Shown: positions 11,251 to 23,299 of the stretch, one piece after another
How positions within the stretch are numbered: position 1 is the first letter of the stretch
How the letters are laid out: each line of letters begins with the position of its first letter
Source of the DNA: Ochotona curzoniae
Lineage: Eukaryota; Chordata; Mammalia; Lagomorpha; Ochotonidae
DNA: 64,000 nucleotides
Direction of reading: 5' to 3'
NCBI RefSeq assembly: GCF_017591425.1
Contig: NW_024467104.1
Location: 248,001 to 312,000 of the forward strand
Position numbers and translations under genes: made by a program
The notes under the pieces: model-generated
What the model was told of the DNA's origin: nothing
The model's database searches: none
The model's input: only the letters and a program-made list of their open reading frames with translations

Positions 11251-11639
11251 AAATTAATAAAACAAGTGTTAATAGATTTAAAAGGAAATATATGCTGCCA
11301 TGTAATAATGAAGATTTGAATGTCCCATTTTAATCAATGGATGGATCAACTAGAAATTATTTTTAAAAAGAAATAACATTTCTGGTCAGCACTGTTGACC
11401 TAAAAGATTCAATTTAATTTTGACAGAACATTTTACTCCACAGCTGCAGAATACATGCTGTATTTGGATTTGAAAAGTTCAGCATTTGTCATGACAAATC
11501 CATAGATAAGTAGGAATACAAGGATACTTTAATACTTGGGAAAAGCGTCTTCTGGCTAAGAAAAGCTTTAAAAATATCAAAATGCATGGGAACTATTGAT
11601 CAAGCTTCCTCTGTCCATTAAACCTTTTAAATAGTACAT

Positions 11640-12006
11640 ATTTTCATTTTACTTATTTGAAAAGGAGGAAAGGGGGGAGAAGGAAAAGAAGAAGAAGAAA
11701 GGGAGAAAGGGGAGGAGAGATAGAGAGAGAGAGAGAGAGAGAGAATCTCCCAACATCTAGTTCACTTCTGCAATTGCCAAAGGAACTGAGACTCAGGCAT
11801 ACTGAAATCAGAAGCCAGGATTCATTCCGGGTCTCCAACAGGCTTGACAGGTACCCAAGCACTTCAGCCATCTTATACTCTTCCCAGGGCACACATTAGC
11901 AGGATGCTGGAATCAGAAGTTGAATTGGATTGGTATCCAAGCACTCTAAAAATAAAATGTGGTTGTCAAGTGGTATCTTCATCATTGTATCAAATGCCTG
12001 CCCCTA
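11640..12006 (-). mobile_element. Older CSINE-type SINE with purine-rich expansion
   Basis: The + strand starts TTTACTTATTTGAAAAGGAG, goes through a long purine run ending in (GA)n at 11720-11743, then AATCAGAAGCCAGGATTCAT, TCCGGGTCTCCAACAGG, TACCCAAGCACTTCAGCCAT, and ends AAATGCCTGCCCC. This is the complement of a CSINE. The 79- and 80-codon open frames on either strand come from the low-complexity run. Confidence 0.75.
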
Positions 12007-12334
12007 ACTGAGAAAATTTAATCCCTCAAGAGAACCTCTGTAAACTTGCAATTTTACCAATCAGTCTTCTAACATCTGTTAATGTACACACTGCCTTCCT
12101 ACTTGTTCCTACATATGAATTATATGAGCTTCAATGCAAATCCATTGAAACCACTAGAATTTGATTAGCTCTTTATTGCTTACATGAGGTCATTGATCAA
12201 AGAATCTCTTTCACATTTCTTCTTTGATTTACATGTTTCTGTCTGCTGCATCATTTATAAAAAAACAATGTAAAATTTCATTTGTTTGACTGTCCTCCTT
12301 CATTAGCTTTTATCCTATTATCCCTTCTTATGGC

Positions 12335-12437
12335 AAAGCACCAGCCAGTATGGATCATTGGATGAAAGATCTTCCTCTCTGTCTCTCCTCCTCTCTGCAT
12401 GTCTGACTTTGTAATAAAAATAAATAAAATCTTAGAA
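12335..12437 (+). mobile_element. SINE 3' end fragment
   Basis: Contains GATCATTGGATGAAAGATCT, TCCTCTCTGTCTCTCCTCCT, TGTCTGACTTTGTAATAAAA and ATAAATAAAATCTT, the 3' third and tail of the local SINE in sense. The head is missing. Confidence 0.85.
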
Positions 12438-13014
12438 AAAAAGACAGCATTAAGAAAAATGATGTAAAGAAAAATTAAGTAAATGGTACTAATGAAACTT
12501 AGAAGTGTTACTTTAACCTGAACAGGTTCTATGGGAATAAACAAAGATGTTGTTGGATTTGGTAGGGAGAGAGATGCTGGTACAGGAGGAAGACACTGTG
12601 AGCTTGAGTGGACAATGGCCCAAGTGTATACACCTTACCTCTCTGCTCACAGTCTTCCCCATCAGTCCTCTCATTGACACTGGAGAAGGACTTTTCTACA
12701 CATTCTACAGTTTGTTTATTTTGTTTTATATCTAATTGACTTCGTAAACAAAGTTCCTGCAAAAAAAAATCATACACATATAACTATATTTCTATATCTA
12801 ATCTATATATTCGGCTAACTCTGCCAACTTTGGGGAAGGGCCTACTTTTAAAGAGAATTATTTTGTGACAAATTGGTATCCATTACCCCATTCTTCGAAA
12901 AATGGTCAAGCTTTTTTTCCTCATAAAAATTGATAATTCAGTGCTTATATTTCTATAGATGTGTACCTCTGTTTGAACTGCAGCCTTATTTCTCAAAAGT
13001 CTGAGGGGTGTGCT
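12438..13014. other. Intergenic, nothing recognised
   Basis: AT-rich sequence with short open frames only. No repeat family or gene recognised. Confidence 0.4.
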
Positions 13015-13345
13015 TTTACTTCAGATATTAAGTCATATGGATCTGTGTTCAACTCATGGAGCAACTCTTGACTCCAACATCCTGCCAGTGTAGACGCTGG
13101 GGAGCAGCATTGGTGATCTGAGTAGTTGAGTTTCTGCCACTCAGGTGGGAGGGTTGGATTCAGGAGCTGGCTCCTGGTGTCAGCTCCAGCTCAGTGCTTG
13201 CTATTTCAGGCCGTTGGAGAGTGAAGTGGTAGCTAGAAAAGCTCTTTCTCTATTTGGGCAGTGAACCGGCTAGTTGGTGGAAGATTCCCGTCTCCCTCTA
13301 CTTCTCTTTCTGCCTGTCATTTTGCCTTTCAGATGAATGATTTTT
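13015..13345 (+). mobile_element. Old CSINE, sense
   Basis: Sense-strand CSINE order: GTGTTCAACTCATGGAGCAA, then ACATCCTGCCAGTGTAGACG, a rearranged middle with GGAGCTGGCTCCTGGTGTCA, GGCCGTTGGAGAGTGAAGTG, then GGAAGATTCCCGTCTCCCTC and CTTCTCTTTCTGCCTGTCAT. This old rabbit-like form differs from the younger local SINE subfamily. Confidence 0.65.
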
Positions 13346-13754
13346 TTAAGCTTTAGAATGAAGGGAGATACCTCTTATACGTATATACATGTTTCTAGAA
13401 TAATTCACTAAAGCCTTGTTGCTGAGTAATAACTTTAAGATACATCTGTGTCTGGGAATGAATTCACATTCCTACATCCAGTGGCTTTTCTGTGTTTAGA
13501 CATGTGATTAGAATTTTAAAGAAGAGGAAATAAATAGTTCTGTCTGAACTCTATGGAAAATTGGTTATTTCAGTTTTAGATTTTCTGAAGAATCACATCA
13601 ATTACACATTTTTTCTGTGAGGTGTGAACAAATGTAAAGTAGGTGGGAGCCATGTTAAAGACAACATAAAGAAACATATTATTTGAGATGGCCCTCTGAT
13701 AGGGCCAAGGATCCAAGTCTGTTTTGCCTCCATCATAATCTCAGTGCTACTTAT

Positions 13755-14450
13755 TTAAAACTTCTTTTATTTTTATTTATAAAGGCAGATTTGCAGAGAG
13801 AGAGAAGTAGAAGACAGAGATATCTTTCTTCCATTTACTGGTTCATTCCCCAGTTGTCCACAATAGCAAGACCTGGACCTGTCCCAGACCAAGCTGCTGC
13901 TGCTGCTTTGTTGTTGTTCCTCAAAGACTTATTCATTTTATTGGAAAGGCAGATGTACAGAGAGGAGGAGAGACAGAGACAGGAAGATCTGCTGTCCAAT
14001 GATTCACTTCCCAAGTGACCACAATGGCCTGTGCTTCACAGATCCGGAGCCAGGAGCAAGGAACCTCTTTCCGGGTCTCCCACATGAGTGCAGGGTCCCA
14101 AGGCTTTGGGCTGTCCTTGACTGCTTTCCCAGGCCACAAGCAGGGAGCTGGATGGGAAGTGAAGCTCCCAGGATTAGAACCGGTGAGCATATGGGATCCT
14201 GGTGCATTCAAGGTGAGGACTTTGACCATTATGCCCCGCAGACCAAGCTTCTGCAGGTTCTTTTGGGTTGCGTTGGGTCTCCCACATGGGTGCTGGGGAT
14301 CAAGGATTGGGCTATCTTTCACTGCTTTCCTGGGCACATTGGCAGTGAGCTGGATTTGAAAATGGAGTAGCTGGGACTCAACCCGTGCACATATGGGCTG
14401 CCAGCATTGCAGGAAGAGATCTAAACTACAATGTCATATTGACGCCCCCT
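13755..14450 (-). mobile_element. Old CSINE split by a younger SINE
   Basis: Left part 13755-13900 (TTTATAAAGGCAGATTTGCA, CCATTTACTGGTTCATTCCC) and right part from 14239 (GGGTCTCCCACATGGGTGCT, GCAGTGAGCTGGATTTGAAA, ending TTGACGCCCCC) are the two halves of one minus-strand CSINE. A second SINE at 13901-14238 interrupts it, with target duplications on both sides. Confidence 0.8.
13901..14238 (-). mobile_element. Younger SINE nested in older CSINE, with target duplication
   Basis: Near full-length minus-strand SINE (AGAGAGGAGGAGAGACAGAG, CTGTCCAATGATTCACTTCC, GCATTCAAGGTGAGGACTTT). The flanking direct repeats CAGACCAAGCTGCTGC (13885-13900) and CAGACCAAGCTTCTGC (14239-14254) differ at one base. 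That is the target-site duplication of an L1-driven insertion. The 111-134-codon open frames here on both strands are SINE artefacts. Confidence 0.9.
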
Positions 14451-14689
14451 TGGTGCTGTTTTCTTTCGGAATTAACCGAGTTGGTCTGTACACTTCTCAA
14501 ATAAAATGAAAAGAGAAACGTTTTTCTCTTGAAATGATACTTTTTATGTTTAAATGTATGGAATTTCAAGATGTTTCTTAGATTATAAATGCATTTTCTA
14601 TTAATTAGTGGTATTGATCATATTTATACAAGTCATTCTTTAACTCCTTGAATCCTAGTTAAAAACAATGCATGTTATCTTCTTCATGA

Positions 14690-15540
14690 ATGGAAGCTTT
14701 CATATTGCTGAACTCAGGCTACACTTGTTGAGAACCCGGATATTTGCCCAAATTTTAAAGATACTATATTCCATTACAGTATAGCCAATTTCTCTCTTTC
14801 TAACTCTAAAGGGACATAAAGGCTATTTCGACTATGTGCTATAAAAGCCCTAATTATTCAGGGATGGAAAAGTTTTGCAAACTCTTGGGCAAGTCAAGCC
14901 ACACAGTGCTACATCATGGGTAGTCCTACTGATGGGGAATTTCTAAACTCTCTGGGGGAATTGGAGAGCAATTCTAGAAGGTGATGACCTCTGAGACAAC
15001 CCTGTTTAAATTCCAGCTGAAAATTAAGCAGGGACACGCTTATTTCTTCTTTTTCGGAACCCTGTTAAGACAACATTTGAGAAGCCCTGCGTGCCATTCT
15101 CCTTTACCCAGCACAGGTGCTCTCCATCTCTCTGTCTTTTAGAATAGAGGCAGCAAGCATTGGAAATGCCTTCACACTTGGATCAGACACCAAATCAACC
15201 TCTCTCTCTGTAGAAACTAGCAAATATCCTACTCTAGAATTCTCAAGGCAAAGTACATTGTGAGACTTATAGTTTTCCACTTTTAGAGAGGACTTTAAAT
15301 TGTGAGGGGATGCTTTAAAGTGTGGTTGTTTCCTTATGCAATCACATGGTAAGGAGTGCTTGGACCGATCACGAACAACTCTGTTTTTCCTGGGCTTGTT
15401 ACAATGGCTTTCTAGCTTTCAGACTCCCATTTTCAGTGAGGATGATAATATTACCAAATTCAAAGGATATGAAAGCAAATGAAACAATACCCATGGTCCC
15501 AAGTAATATCTGATACAACTACATGCCACAAACAGCTGCT
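14690..15540 (+). promoter_or_regulatory. Upstream block of OR4C15-like copy 1, candidate promoter
   Basis: Homologous to 21170-21850 and 31440-32110. All three share TACTGATGGGGAATTTC-type sequence, then an EBF-like site (here TCTCTGGGGGAA, 14949-14960), then GCAATTCTA, a TTAAATTCCAGCTGAAAAT stretch, GCATTGGAAATGCCTTCACA and a TTTTAGAGAGGACTTTAAAT end. TATAAAAGCCCTAATTATTC (around 14841) adds a TATA-like box and a TAATTA homeodomain core. It lies 3.08 kb before the start codon. A promoter role is inferred from motif type and conserved spacing. Confidence 0.5.
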
Positions 15541-16199
15541 TATTAATGGAGTGAAAATCTTTTTCTCAGGATGAAGTATATAGGAGTACCTATTGCTTAA
15601 TTGTAATGAAAACTTGAAACTAGCTTTGGACTTTAAGTGACAATAACATAGAAATCCAACAAGTATGTATTTTTCCTGCTTTCCAATCGAATATTATCTG
15701 CTTTTCATAAATATATTCTTTTGTGCTACTTATTATCTAATACTCTCCCAGTATAAGATGTAAGGTTACAACCAAATTTTCTGAGACTGCACAAACAGCG
15801 TTGGTAAGTATCGATAAACTGTTTATAGAGTTATTCCTTTAACTGACTATTTCCACAAGAATGTGCTGAAGGACACAGGAAAACTTCATGGTAAGAAGGG
15901 TGCAGGTCGCAGAATGAACTCTGATTCTAAGTATATCCACCACATTCTTCCTAGTGTATTTGTTGTAAATATCACCAAATTTCTGACTCAGAATTGTTCA
16001 GAAACATGTAAATGATGGAAACTTTGGACTACTATACTGCTGTTAAAATTTATGTTTCCATTTACTGTTTTTAAAAGTCTCTAAAATTTTAAAATAAATG
16101 TGCTGTAGTTCATCAATACAATTCTAATATAACAAAAAGCTACATTTTAGCAATATTAATAAATACATGAGTCTTTTTTGCTGTTGGTTTCTTTCTTTT
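15541..16199. other. Intergenic, nothing recognised
   Basis: Part of the presumed 5' intron of OR4C15-like copy 1. AT-rich, with no gene or clear repeat seen. Confidence 0.4.
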
Positions 16200-16900
16200 T
16201 TCAAAATTTAGTTCCCACATGCAAGAGGGAACAAGTGGTATGTGTCTTTCTGTGTCCAGCTGATTTTATTCTACATGGCATTCACTTTAAATATTCTAAT
16301 AGTAACCGGATCTGTATTGCAAATAAAACGCTTCATAAACACTTTTGCTAAACATACAGCATTTGCTACTAATGTGACAATCTCTGGTACAATAAAATAG
16401 ACATACTAGCTTTTATCCAACTGTTTGACTCAGGAGAGTTGAGTGGACAGCTTTTGGATTGTGTTTTACAAAGGATAAAATGTTTAATCAGGATATCAAT
16501 TGCTTTTTTCAATCCTTTTCCTTTTTCATTTCCATGAATAGGAAAGAATGTGGGATATTTACCTCTCCTCATCTTGTCCAATGTCTAGCTACTATGTTAA
16601 ATCTTAATAGATTAAGCTTTTAAATTTACAGATATGAGATAGAAAATACAGTATTTTTATTTATGTGTCTGGTTTATTTCACTTAAAAAATGACTTAGTT
16701 CCATTCATTTTTTTCTGCAAATGTCAAGGGTTTATCCACTTTGTGGTTAAATAATATTTTGTTGTGTGTATATATTCTTCCTTCTTTCATCAAACCCAGA
16801 AACATACATTCAAGTTAAATTATGTTTAAACTATTGTGAACGTTGTTGAATTGGACAATTTTTCAGCTCACTCTTACATAGATTGTGCCATATCATATAC
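16200..16900 (-). mobile_element. Ancient L1 3' UTR, antisense
   Basis: The + strand carries GGTATGTGTCTTTCTGTGTC, then GTGTCTGGTTTATTTCACTT, TTCCATTCATTTTTTTCTGC, GTGGTTAAATAATATTTTGT, and ACTATTGTGAACGTTGTTGA. These are the complement of the conserved L1 3' UTR/ORF2-end phrases (CTGGCTTATTTCACTT..., GGCTGAATAATATTCC...). Confidence 0.65.
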
Positions 16901-16926
16901 ATGATTGGTAAGTAACAAACCTTCAG

Positions 16927-17240
16927 CCTCTGGCTTCTCTCTTTTCTGAAGTGGTTGCTGCTAATTTACATACCTATGTAATCGGACAATCACCTTCTGA
17001 TTCTCCACCATCTGCTGTGCTTTCTACAGGAGGCATTTGACTCATTTGTGAGCACAGTGAGAGCCTTTAGCCTTTTGCAGGTAAATGGAGGCAGTGGCAA
17101 GGCCATCTCTGCTCTGAAGCTACTGCTGGTGAAGCAAAAGCTCTACTCATATTCCTGTGGACTTAATGGAAAGGCTTGGGTGCTGCAGCCAAAGAATCCA
17201 ATCCCAGGTCAAATATCTACTGCTTACTTATAATCAACCT
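16927..17240 (+). repeat. Conserved segment about 1 kb before copy 1 (partner 23300-23530)
   Basis: Aligns by eye to 23300-23530: AATCACCTTCTGATTCT against TATCACCTTCTGGTTCT, then GGTAAATGGAGGCAGTGGCA against GGTGGATGGAGACCATAAAG, GAAGCTACTGCTGGTGAAGC against GAAATGTTTGCTGGTAAAGA, and CTCATATTCCTGTGGA against CTCATTCTTTCCTTATTGA. The shared stretch sits 1.05-1.15 kb before each coding start, so it belongs to the duplicated unit. It carries a 61-codon open frame that I do not recognise. Confidence 0.6.
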
Positions 17241-18010
17241 TCTAAGAAGGAGTTTATAGGGGTACTAAGACATAACGCAGTCAACTTTTCCTGGGCCCTG
17301 GGTCCTGTGCAACTGCTTTCTTTGTTTCATTTCCCTTTGCTCTCATGCCAGCCCTTCCAGGCAATTATTAATGGTCTCAGGTTCTTACTTTAACATGATG
17401 ATCTGATGAAATTGTTTTATGCATTAAATATGGAATTCAAAACTTTTCCATGTATTTTCCACTTTTTATCAAGAATGAGTTAACTCATCTTAAGATTGAA
17501 TTGTTTAATCTCTTAATGAAGTATTAGGAGAGTAACTATTATTTTTCATTGTGTTTTAAATACACATGCTTTACTCCACTTGTAGAAACTATAGTCCTTG
17601 GATCAGCATGACATCTCTATCCTACTCTGATATTGTACCGGGGAAGCCAGCTCTACGAATCCAGAGTACAAATATTGCTCAAAAATTGGATGTGACTTTA
17701 GGATGCTTCTTAGAAAGTCACTCGGCAGAAGTTGGATGTAAATGGTAGCTGACACTTAACATAAAAAGTCTGTTTTATTTATCACATGTGCCTGCTTCTA
17801 GTCCTCATAAAACTCTAGCTGTTTCAAATTACTGTATGATTCATCTCTACCTCAATTCTGCTTGACCTTCCATGAATGTAAAATTTATTCTGGTGACAAT
17901 AGAAGCCCACAAGATTTGCATGTCTATGTGACTTATTGATGACATAATGCTACCTGCTAGTGTGAGGAAAAAATTTATCTATTGCAACTGATTATTTGAA
18001 TGATCACTGT
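17241..18010. other. Intergenic, proximal 5' flank of copy 1
   Basis: No repeat or gene recognised. Short open frames look random. Confidence 0.4.
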
Positions 18011-18015
18011 GATAG

Positions 18016-18030
18016 TTTTTAACATTCCCA
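18016..18030 (+). promoter_or_regulatory. Candidate 3' splice site, OR4C15-like copy 1
   Basis: TTTTTAACATTCCCAG ends at 18030, nine bases before the chosen start codon at 18039. The upstream in-frame ATG at 18000 lies on the intron side of this acceptor, so it is unlikely to be used if the acceptor is real. Confidence 0.45.
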
Positions 18031-18038
18031 GGGAAGTT

Positions 18039-18974
18039 ATGCAAAATCAAAGTTTTGTTACTGAGTTCATTCTCCTGGGACTTTCCCAGAATCCACATGT
18101 CCAGAAAGTGGTTTTTGTAGTCTTCTTGCTGGCCTACGTTGTGACTGTCGGGAGCAACATGCTGATTGTAGTAAGCATCATCAGCAGCCCTGCACTGCTG
18201 GGCTCCCCCATGTACTTCTTCTTGGCATTCTTGTCTTTCCTGGATGCCTGCTTCTCCACTGCCATGGCCCCGAAGATGATCGTGGACTCCCTCCAGGAGA
18301 GGAAAACCATCTCCTTTGAAGGCTGCATGATCCAGCTCTTTGCTGAACACTTTTTTGGTGGTGCTGAAGTGATTGTCCTCACAGCTATGGCGTATGACCG
18401 GTATGTGGCCATTTGCAAGCCCTTGCACTACTCCTCCATCATGAACTGGAGGCTCTGTGGTATTCTGATAGGAGTGGCCTGGACAGGGGGCTTCCTGCAT
18501 TCCATCATCCAGATCCTTTTCACCTTCCAGCTGCCCTTCTGTGGCCCCAATGTTATTGACCATTTCCTATGTGACTTGTACCCATTGCTGAAGCTGGCCT
18601 GCACCGACACTTATGTCTTTGGCCTTTTTGTTGTTGCCAACAGTGGACTCATCTGCATCATCATCTTCTCTTTGTTGCTTGTCTCCTATACTATTATTTT
18701 GCTTTCTCTGAGAAACTATAGTTCTGAAGCAAGGCGAAAAGCTTTATCCACCTGTGGATCTCATATTACTGTTGTGGTCCTGTTCTTTGTCCCATGTATA
18801 TTTATATATGCAAGACCCCCATCTTCCTTCTCCTTCGACAAGATGGTATCTATATTTTACACTACTGTCACTCCCATGCTGAATCCTTTGATCTACACTT
18901 TCAGGAATAAGGAAGTAAAAAATGCCATGAGGAAATTATGGAATAGCTCTGGCATGGTTTCTAATGAAAAATAA
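18039..18974 (+). CDS. OR4C15: Olfactory receptor, OR4C15-like copy 1
   Basis: Intact 311-residue OR. The start [10 protein letters not shown] matches the N-terminus I remember for OR4C15, and N3 is an N-Q-S glycosylation site. Hallmarks: PMYFF 57-61, C96, [10 protein letters not shown] 117-126, the [12 protein letters not shown] second extracellular loop (165-176), KALSTCGSH 234-242, [10 protein letters not shown] 279-288. It is the most diverged of three tandem paralogues (others at 24.5 and 35.1 kb), especially from TM4 onwards. TM1 reads VGSN instead of VGGN, so Ser39 replaces the Gly normally next to the TM1 Asn. Likely an odorant receptor of nasal neurons; ligand unknown. AATAAA (18970-18975) overlaps the stop codon. 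A 194-codon antisense open frame over this gene is a codon-bias shadow. Confidence 0.95.
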   Translation: MQNQSFVTEFILLGLSQNPHVQKVVFVVFLLAYVVTVGSNMLIVVSIISSPALLGSPMYFFLAFLSFLDACFSTAMAPKMIVDSLQERKTISFEGCMIQLFAEHFFGGAEVIVLTAMAYDRYVAICKPLHYSSIMNWRLCGILIGVAWTGGFLHSIIQILFTFQLPFCGPNVIDHFLCDLYPLLKLACTDTYVFGLFVVANSGLICIIIFSLLLVSYTIILLSLRNYSSEARRKALSTCGSHITVVVLFFVPCIFIYARPPSSFSFDKMVSIFYTTVTPMLNPLIYTFRNKEVKNAMRKLWNSSGMVSNEK

Positions 18975-18975
18975 A

Positions 18976-20080
18976 ATATTATGTGGTAAAAATGTGATGT
19001 TTTAAATAGAGAAAATGTAAAGATGTTTGATAAATACTTTTAGGGATGCATACTGTTTGGAAACAGGAAGAACCATGTATAAAATTTTTAATGTGTGAGT
19101 CAGGAAATCTGATTTTCATTGGAGATCATTAATGAACTGAGTAGACAATTTCGTATTCTCTCAAATTAATCCATTAGAATTAAATTTTGTTTTGATTTTT
19201 ACTCCAGTAACATTAAAATAAGATAATGGAAAATTCCCTAGCACCCTGCTTGTCATCAATACTTTTCTTTGCAAAAATTGTTTTTAATAGCATTCCATGA
19301 GAAAGATTTAATTAATTTTTTATTGAAGGACCACATTCTGAAATAAAAAATATAGATGACAAGTAAACAGTCAAAATCATACTGAATGGGAAAAAAGTTG
19401 AAATGCTGTTTCTTAAGCTGGAACAATATGAAAAATAAAATATTGTGTATATTAGCAGCAAATAGAGCAAGTGAAGGGAAGAATTTCTGATCACAAGGAT
19501 GATTGCACAGTAGGAAGAAACTTAGTGAGCTCTGAATTGTCACTGAACAATTCTGTAATCCCTTTCTCTGCTCCTAGCTATAAAACTCTATCAATGCATC
19601 ACAATACTGGACACTGGATAAGAAATTTATAATACATTCTTTGATCTAATTATGATTTTTACATGACACTAAACAAGCAATATTCTAGCAAAAGTCTTCA
19701 GGTGGCTCTCTGTATTATGTTGGGATTTAGCTATTTTCAGAAATGATGATATTTTTATGAAATAAGAAATAATCTTTTTATGAATTAAGACTCACTTACT
19801 GTTCCCTCCTCAAAGACAAAACATAACTCCACAGAGTTGATATGCCAAGTGAATGAATTGTGTTTGGGCCTTTGTCTGAATAGCAGACTTGATAATTCAG
19901 GAAAATGTGACACTAGAGATGGTCAACTAAATTTCTAAAAATCAGTAGGTATCAGTAGGTTGAGCAATAACTAATGAGTACCAGAAATTGTGCAGAAATC
20001 GAGCCATCCCTGTTGGAAAAAGTATGAGTTTTGGAATTCAATAAACAATCAAGATGGAATAAATCAATAGAAAGGAACAG
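18976..20080. other. Spacer after OR4C15-like copy 1
   Basis: AT-rich, with no recognised repeat. Short antisense open frames (around 19.3-19.5 kb) are Phe/Leu-rich, as expected from AT-rich DNA. Confidence 0.45.
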
Positions 20081-20837
20081 AATGTTGGGGAAACCCTGAA
20101 AGTATAAATTTCTCCTGCCTCTCAACCCGTTTATTCTATTTTGTCTGTGGGTCTCTCTCTTTCTATGTCTCTTGTGTTTTTAATCATAATTTTGCCCTCA
20201 TCAATAATATTATATAATCATGATCTTATTAGCATATTACCTAATGCGTTGCCTCTGAGAGGAACATATTAAAAGATTAAGCTAAACAGGGTAAAAGTAA
20301 AAGATTTTAACTATGGCTTGAAGTGGAAACTGTAGCTCTAGATCAAATTGCTGAAATCTGACTTCTTAATGGTAATTTTGATACATCATCCTGAACATAA
20401 GTGTGATCCAGATAGGTGAGTACTCTGTTTCAGGACACATTTTAACTCCATTAATTGGAAATAAACTCATCTCTTAATTGTATGAAATAGTTACATGATG
20501 GTTTGTGGTCTATCACTTTACTGAGGAGTTTCTTATATTCTGCATTTTCCTGTGGGGTATTAATCCAGATAGGTGGGATAAAGCATGTAAAGCATTATAA
20601 AGCAAAAATGCTTTGGGAAGAACCTTCTGTGGGGTGTCTGATGACCAGACACAAGTTTCCCATCAAGTTTCAGACTTATGCTAGTTTATGCTACTTTTGC
20701 TACCTTTGTTTACCATGAGCAAAATTGTGATGCCATCTTTCAAATAAATGGTAAAGACAAAATAATTCTTTTGATCTATAATTTAATGCATTTATACAAA
20801 AATATTTTTAAAGTATATATTTTAATTACTTTCTCAA

Positions 20838-21124
20838 AAGACTAATTTGATTTTATTGGAAATGCATATTAACAGAAAAGGAGAGAGAAAAAGAACTTTT
20901 CAAAATGCTAGTCCACTGCGTATGTTTGAAAATGGGAACCAGGAGCTTCTTCCAAATCTCATGTGGGTACAGAGGGCCAAAGACTTGCCATCTTCTGCTG
21001 CTTTCCCCAGTCACCAGCAGGAAGCTGAATGGGAATTGAACAGCTGGGTCTAGAACCAGCACCCATATGGGATGATGACACTGCAGGCAGACTATTACCT
21101 TGTTGAGTCAACATACTGGCCCCT
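20838..21124 (-). mobile_element. Old CSINE-type SINE in unit 2
   Basis: The + strand reads TTTGATTTTATTGGAAATGC, GAACCAGGAGCTTCTTCCAA, TCATGTGGGTACAGAGGGCC, CACCAGCAGGAAGCTGAATG, ACCAGCACCCATATGGGATG, ending AACATACTGGCCCC. No counterpart is seen at the matching place of unit 3, so it probably inserted after that split. Confidence 0.75.
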
Positions 21125-21169
21125 TATACAATAATTTCAATAAATGCTTCTAGGTACCCCAACTCCAAA

Positions 21170-21850
21170 ATGACAGACACTTCCCTCATGAACCAATGCT
21201 ACATTTTCCCAGAACTCAGGCCTTGGGTCTTGCATTTAAGTAAATACACAGACACTTTGTCCTAATCATGCAAAGAAACACTGTATTCCATCTCAATGTG
21301 TACTATATTCTTGATCATGGAGGGAAAAGGAAGCATCTTCAAACACAATCAGAGAAGAGGCTAAGTAAAAATTTTAAAAAGAGAAAAAAACTCTGATCAG
21401 AAATAGATAAACTTTTGCAGGTCAGCCTGCATATTACTATTTCTTGTAAAGTCCCACTGATGGAAAATTTTCAAACCCTTGGGGGAAACTGAGAAGCAAT
21501 TCTATAGGTTCATTTTGCAGGGAAATCTCTTAAATTCTAGTTGAAAATCAAGGAAGAAAACTGCTGTTTGAATATGTTTTTCTAGGGCACCATTTGCTCA
21601 TTCATCTACCAGACAACCTCTCATTTCTTTTTTACATGTAGGAGTAAGAATTGGAAATAATTTTCACACTTTTGGTTATCACTTGAATGGATGTTTCTTG
21701 GTGGAGTATATGGGATTATTGTCATTGAGAAATTCCAGAAAGTGGTAGGTGATGAGAGCTATTATTTATGTTCTTGCATTTTTAGAAAAGATTTTAAAAT
21801 ATGAAGATGTGCTTAAAATGTAATGATATGGTCATATTACTAAATTTAAG
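21170..21850 (+). promoter_or_regulatory. Upstream block of OR4C15-like copy 2, candidate promoter
   Basis: Homologous to 14690-15540 and 31440-32110. The EBF-like site is CCCTTGGGGGAA (21476-21487), 3.03 kb before the start codon, in the context TTTTCAAACCCTTGGGGGAA. Downstream it shares GAGAAGCAATTCTATAGG and AAATTCTAGTTGAAAATCAA with the other copies. A promoter role is inferred. Confidence 0.5.
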
Positions 21851-22563
21851 GTACTATATAGATTTATTATTGAACTCCTCATCTTTAGTGAGGATCTCAT
21901 TATTGAACCCTAAAAAGTGGAGGAAAATGAAAAAAAAATACATACAGAGTCCATAGGACAGCACTTAAAATACAATTCACAACCAACAGTAATTATTATT
22001 ACAATGCAATTATTTTCTTTTTGGGAGTAATTAAGAGCATCTATTTCACAGAGTGTAACGACATTAGACCTATGTTATGTTCATCTTTAAGTCAAATACA
22101 AGTTACCTATAGAAATGCATCAAGTGCATGTCTGTATTTTGGGGTGTGTAAGGTAGTTAATTTTGTCCTTAAACCAATGACTAGGGCATATTACTCAAAG
22201 TATGTAGATTTTACTTTCTGCTGTTTGATTGAATCTTTTGCTGTTCTTTGAATCAATACAAATTATTTGTAATGAGTTATCTCATTAAACATATACAATG
22301 TAAGTGGCATCTTCATCATTTAAAACATTTATTTTTTTGTATTGGGAACATGAAAAACCCACAGAAGTATTGATTTTGCAATTTTTTACTTGGTTGTTAT
22401 GAATGCCAGTTGGCTAGTTTATACATACATTAGGAAGCTTATGGATGTATGCTTATATGAATGTAAATAGAAATATTACATACATACATATGCTATTCAA
22501 CTATGACGAATTAGTTTTGTGAACAGGTAAGGATATGATTGTCCTTGGAAGATGGTGGAAAAT

Positions 22564-22716
22564 CCAAGTCCAAGACATTTTCTAGGTAACAGGTGCTCAG
22601 AAATTGCTTTCCTTGGATTATTTCATGTTGCTATCATGGCAGAATTGTGAAATCGGCATTTTTACAAGTATGTGTTGTGTTTAAAAATGCTGGAATGGCA
22701 GAAAAAGCAGTCAGAA
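22564..22716 (+). repeat. Direct repeat, first copy (partner 23762-23912)
   Basis: About 153 bases sharing CAAGTCCAAGACATTTTCTA, TTGCTTTCCTTGGATTATTT, CATTTTTACAAGTATGTGTT and GGCAGAAAAAGCAGTCAGAA with the second copy 1.2 kb downstream. Only a handful of mismatches are visible. Confidence 0.85.
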
Positions 22717-23014
22717 AATGAAATCAAGATTTAGAATAATTATGGTGATAACTCTTAAAAAGCTTTCTACGGGTAAGATGCCAAACTTTGTAAGTGACCA
22801 AATAGTAACTGCATTTAGGAAAGATGAGTTAGCATGAGTCGTATTTTCACATTTTATAACTTGACCTTCTTTATGGTTTCAAGAATTAATTATGTGTATA
22901 TAATAAACAGACACAAGTTAGGTAAATATAAATGTCTGCACTTACAGAATCATCTTGTTTTTAGGGAGCATATTTATTAACTGAAAAAAATAATTGAAAA
23001 AACCCAAGATCCGA

Positions 23015-23265
23015 GCTATTTAAAAAAAGATTGATTTATTTTTATTTTAAGGAAAGAAAAAGAGGGATAGGGAGAAAAGTTTTCCATTCACTGGTTCACT
23101 CCCCAAACGAGCACATCCAAAGCCTGGAGGCAGCAGCTTCGTATGCTTGTTTCGGGTGGGTGCAGGGTTTCAGGCACTTGGTTCATCCTCTACTGCCTTC
23201 CTAGACCACGAGCAGAGAGCGGGATTAGAAGTGACGCAGGTGAGATGCGCTGCCTGACAGTGCCA
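23015..23265 (-). mobile_element. Old CSINE-type SINE between the direct repeats
   Basis: The + strand shows AAAGATTGATTTATTTTTAT, TTTTCCATTCACTGGTTCAC, CCCCAAACGAGCACATCCAA, GGGTGGGTGCAGGGTTTCAG and GAGCAGAGAGCGGGATTAGA. Diverged, minus strand. Confidence 0.7.
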
Positions 23266-23299
23266 GCACGCAGGGGATGATTCTGCTCCCTACCCAGCA

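Noticed and set aside
13933..14370. Overlapping frames of 111-134 codons on both strands
   Set aside because: They lie wholly inside SINEs, and the same peptides recur at every SINE in the window.
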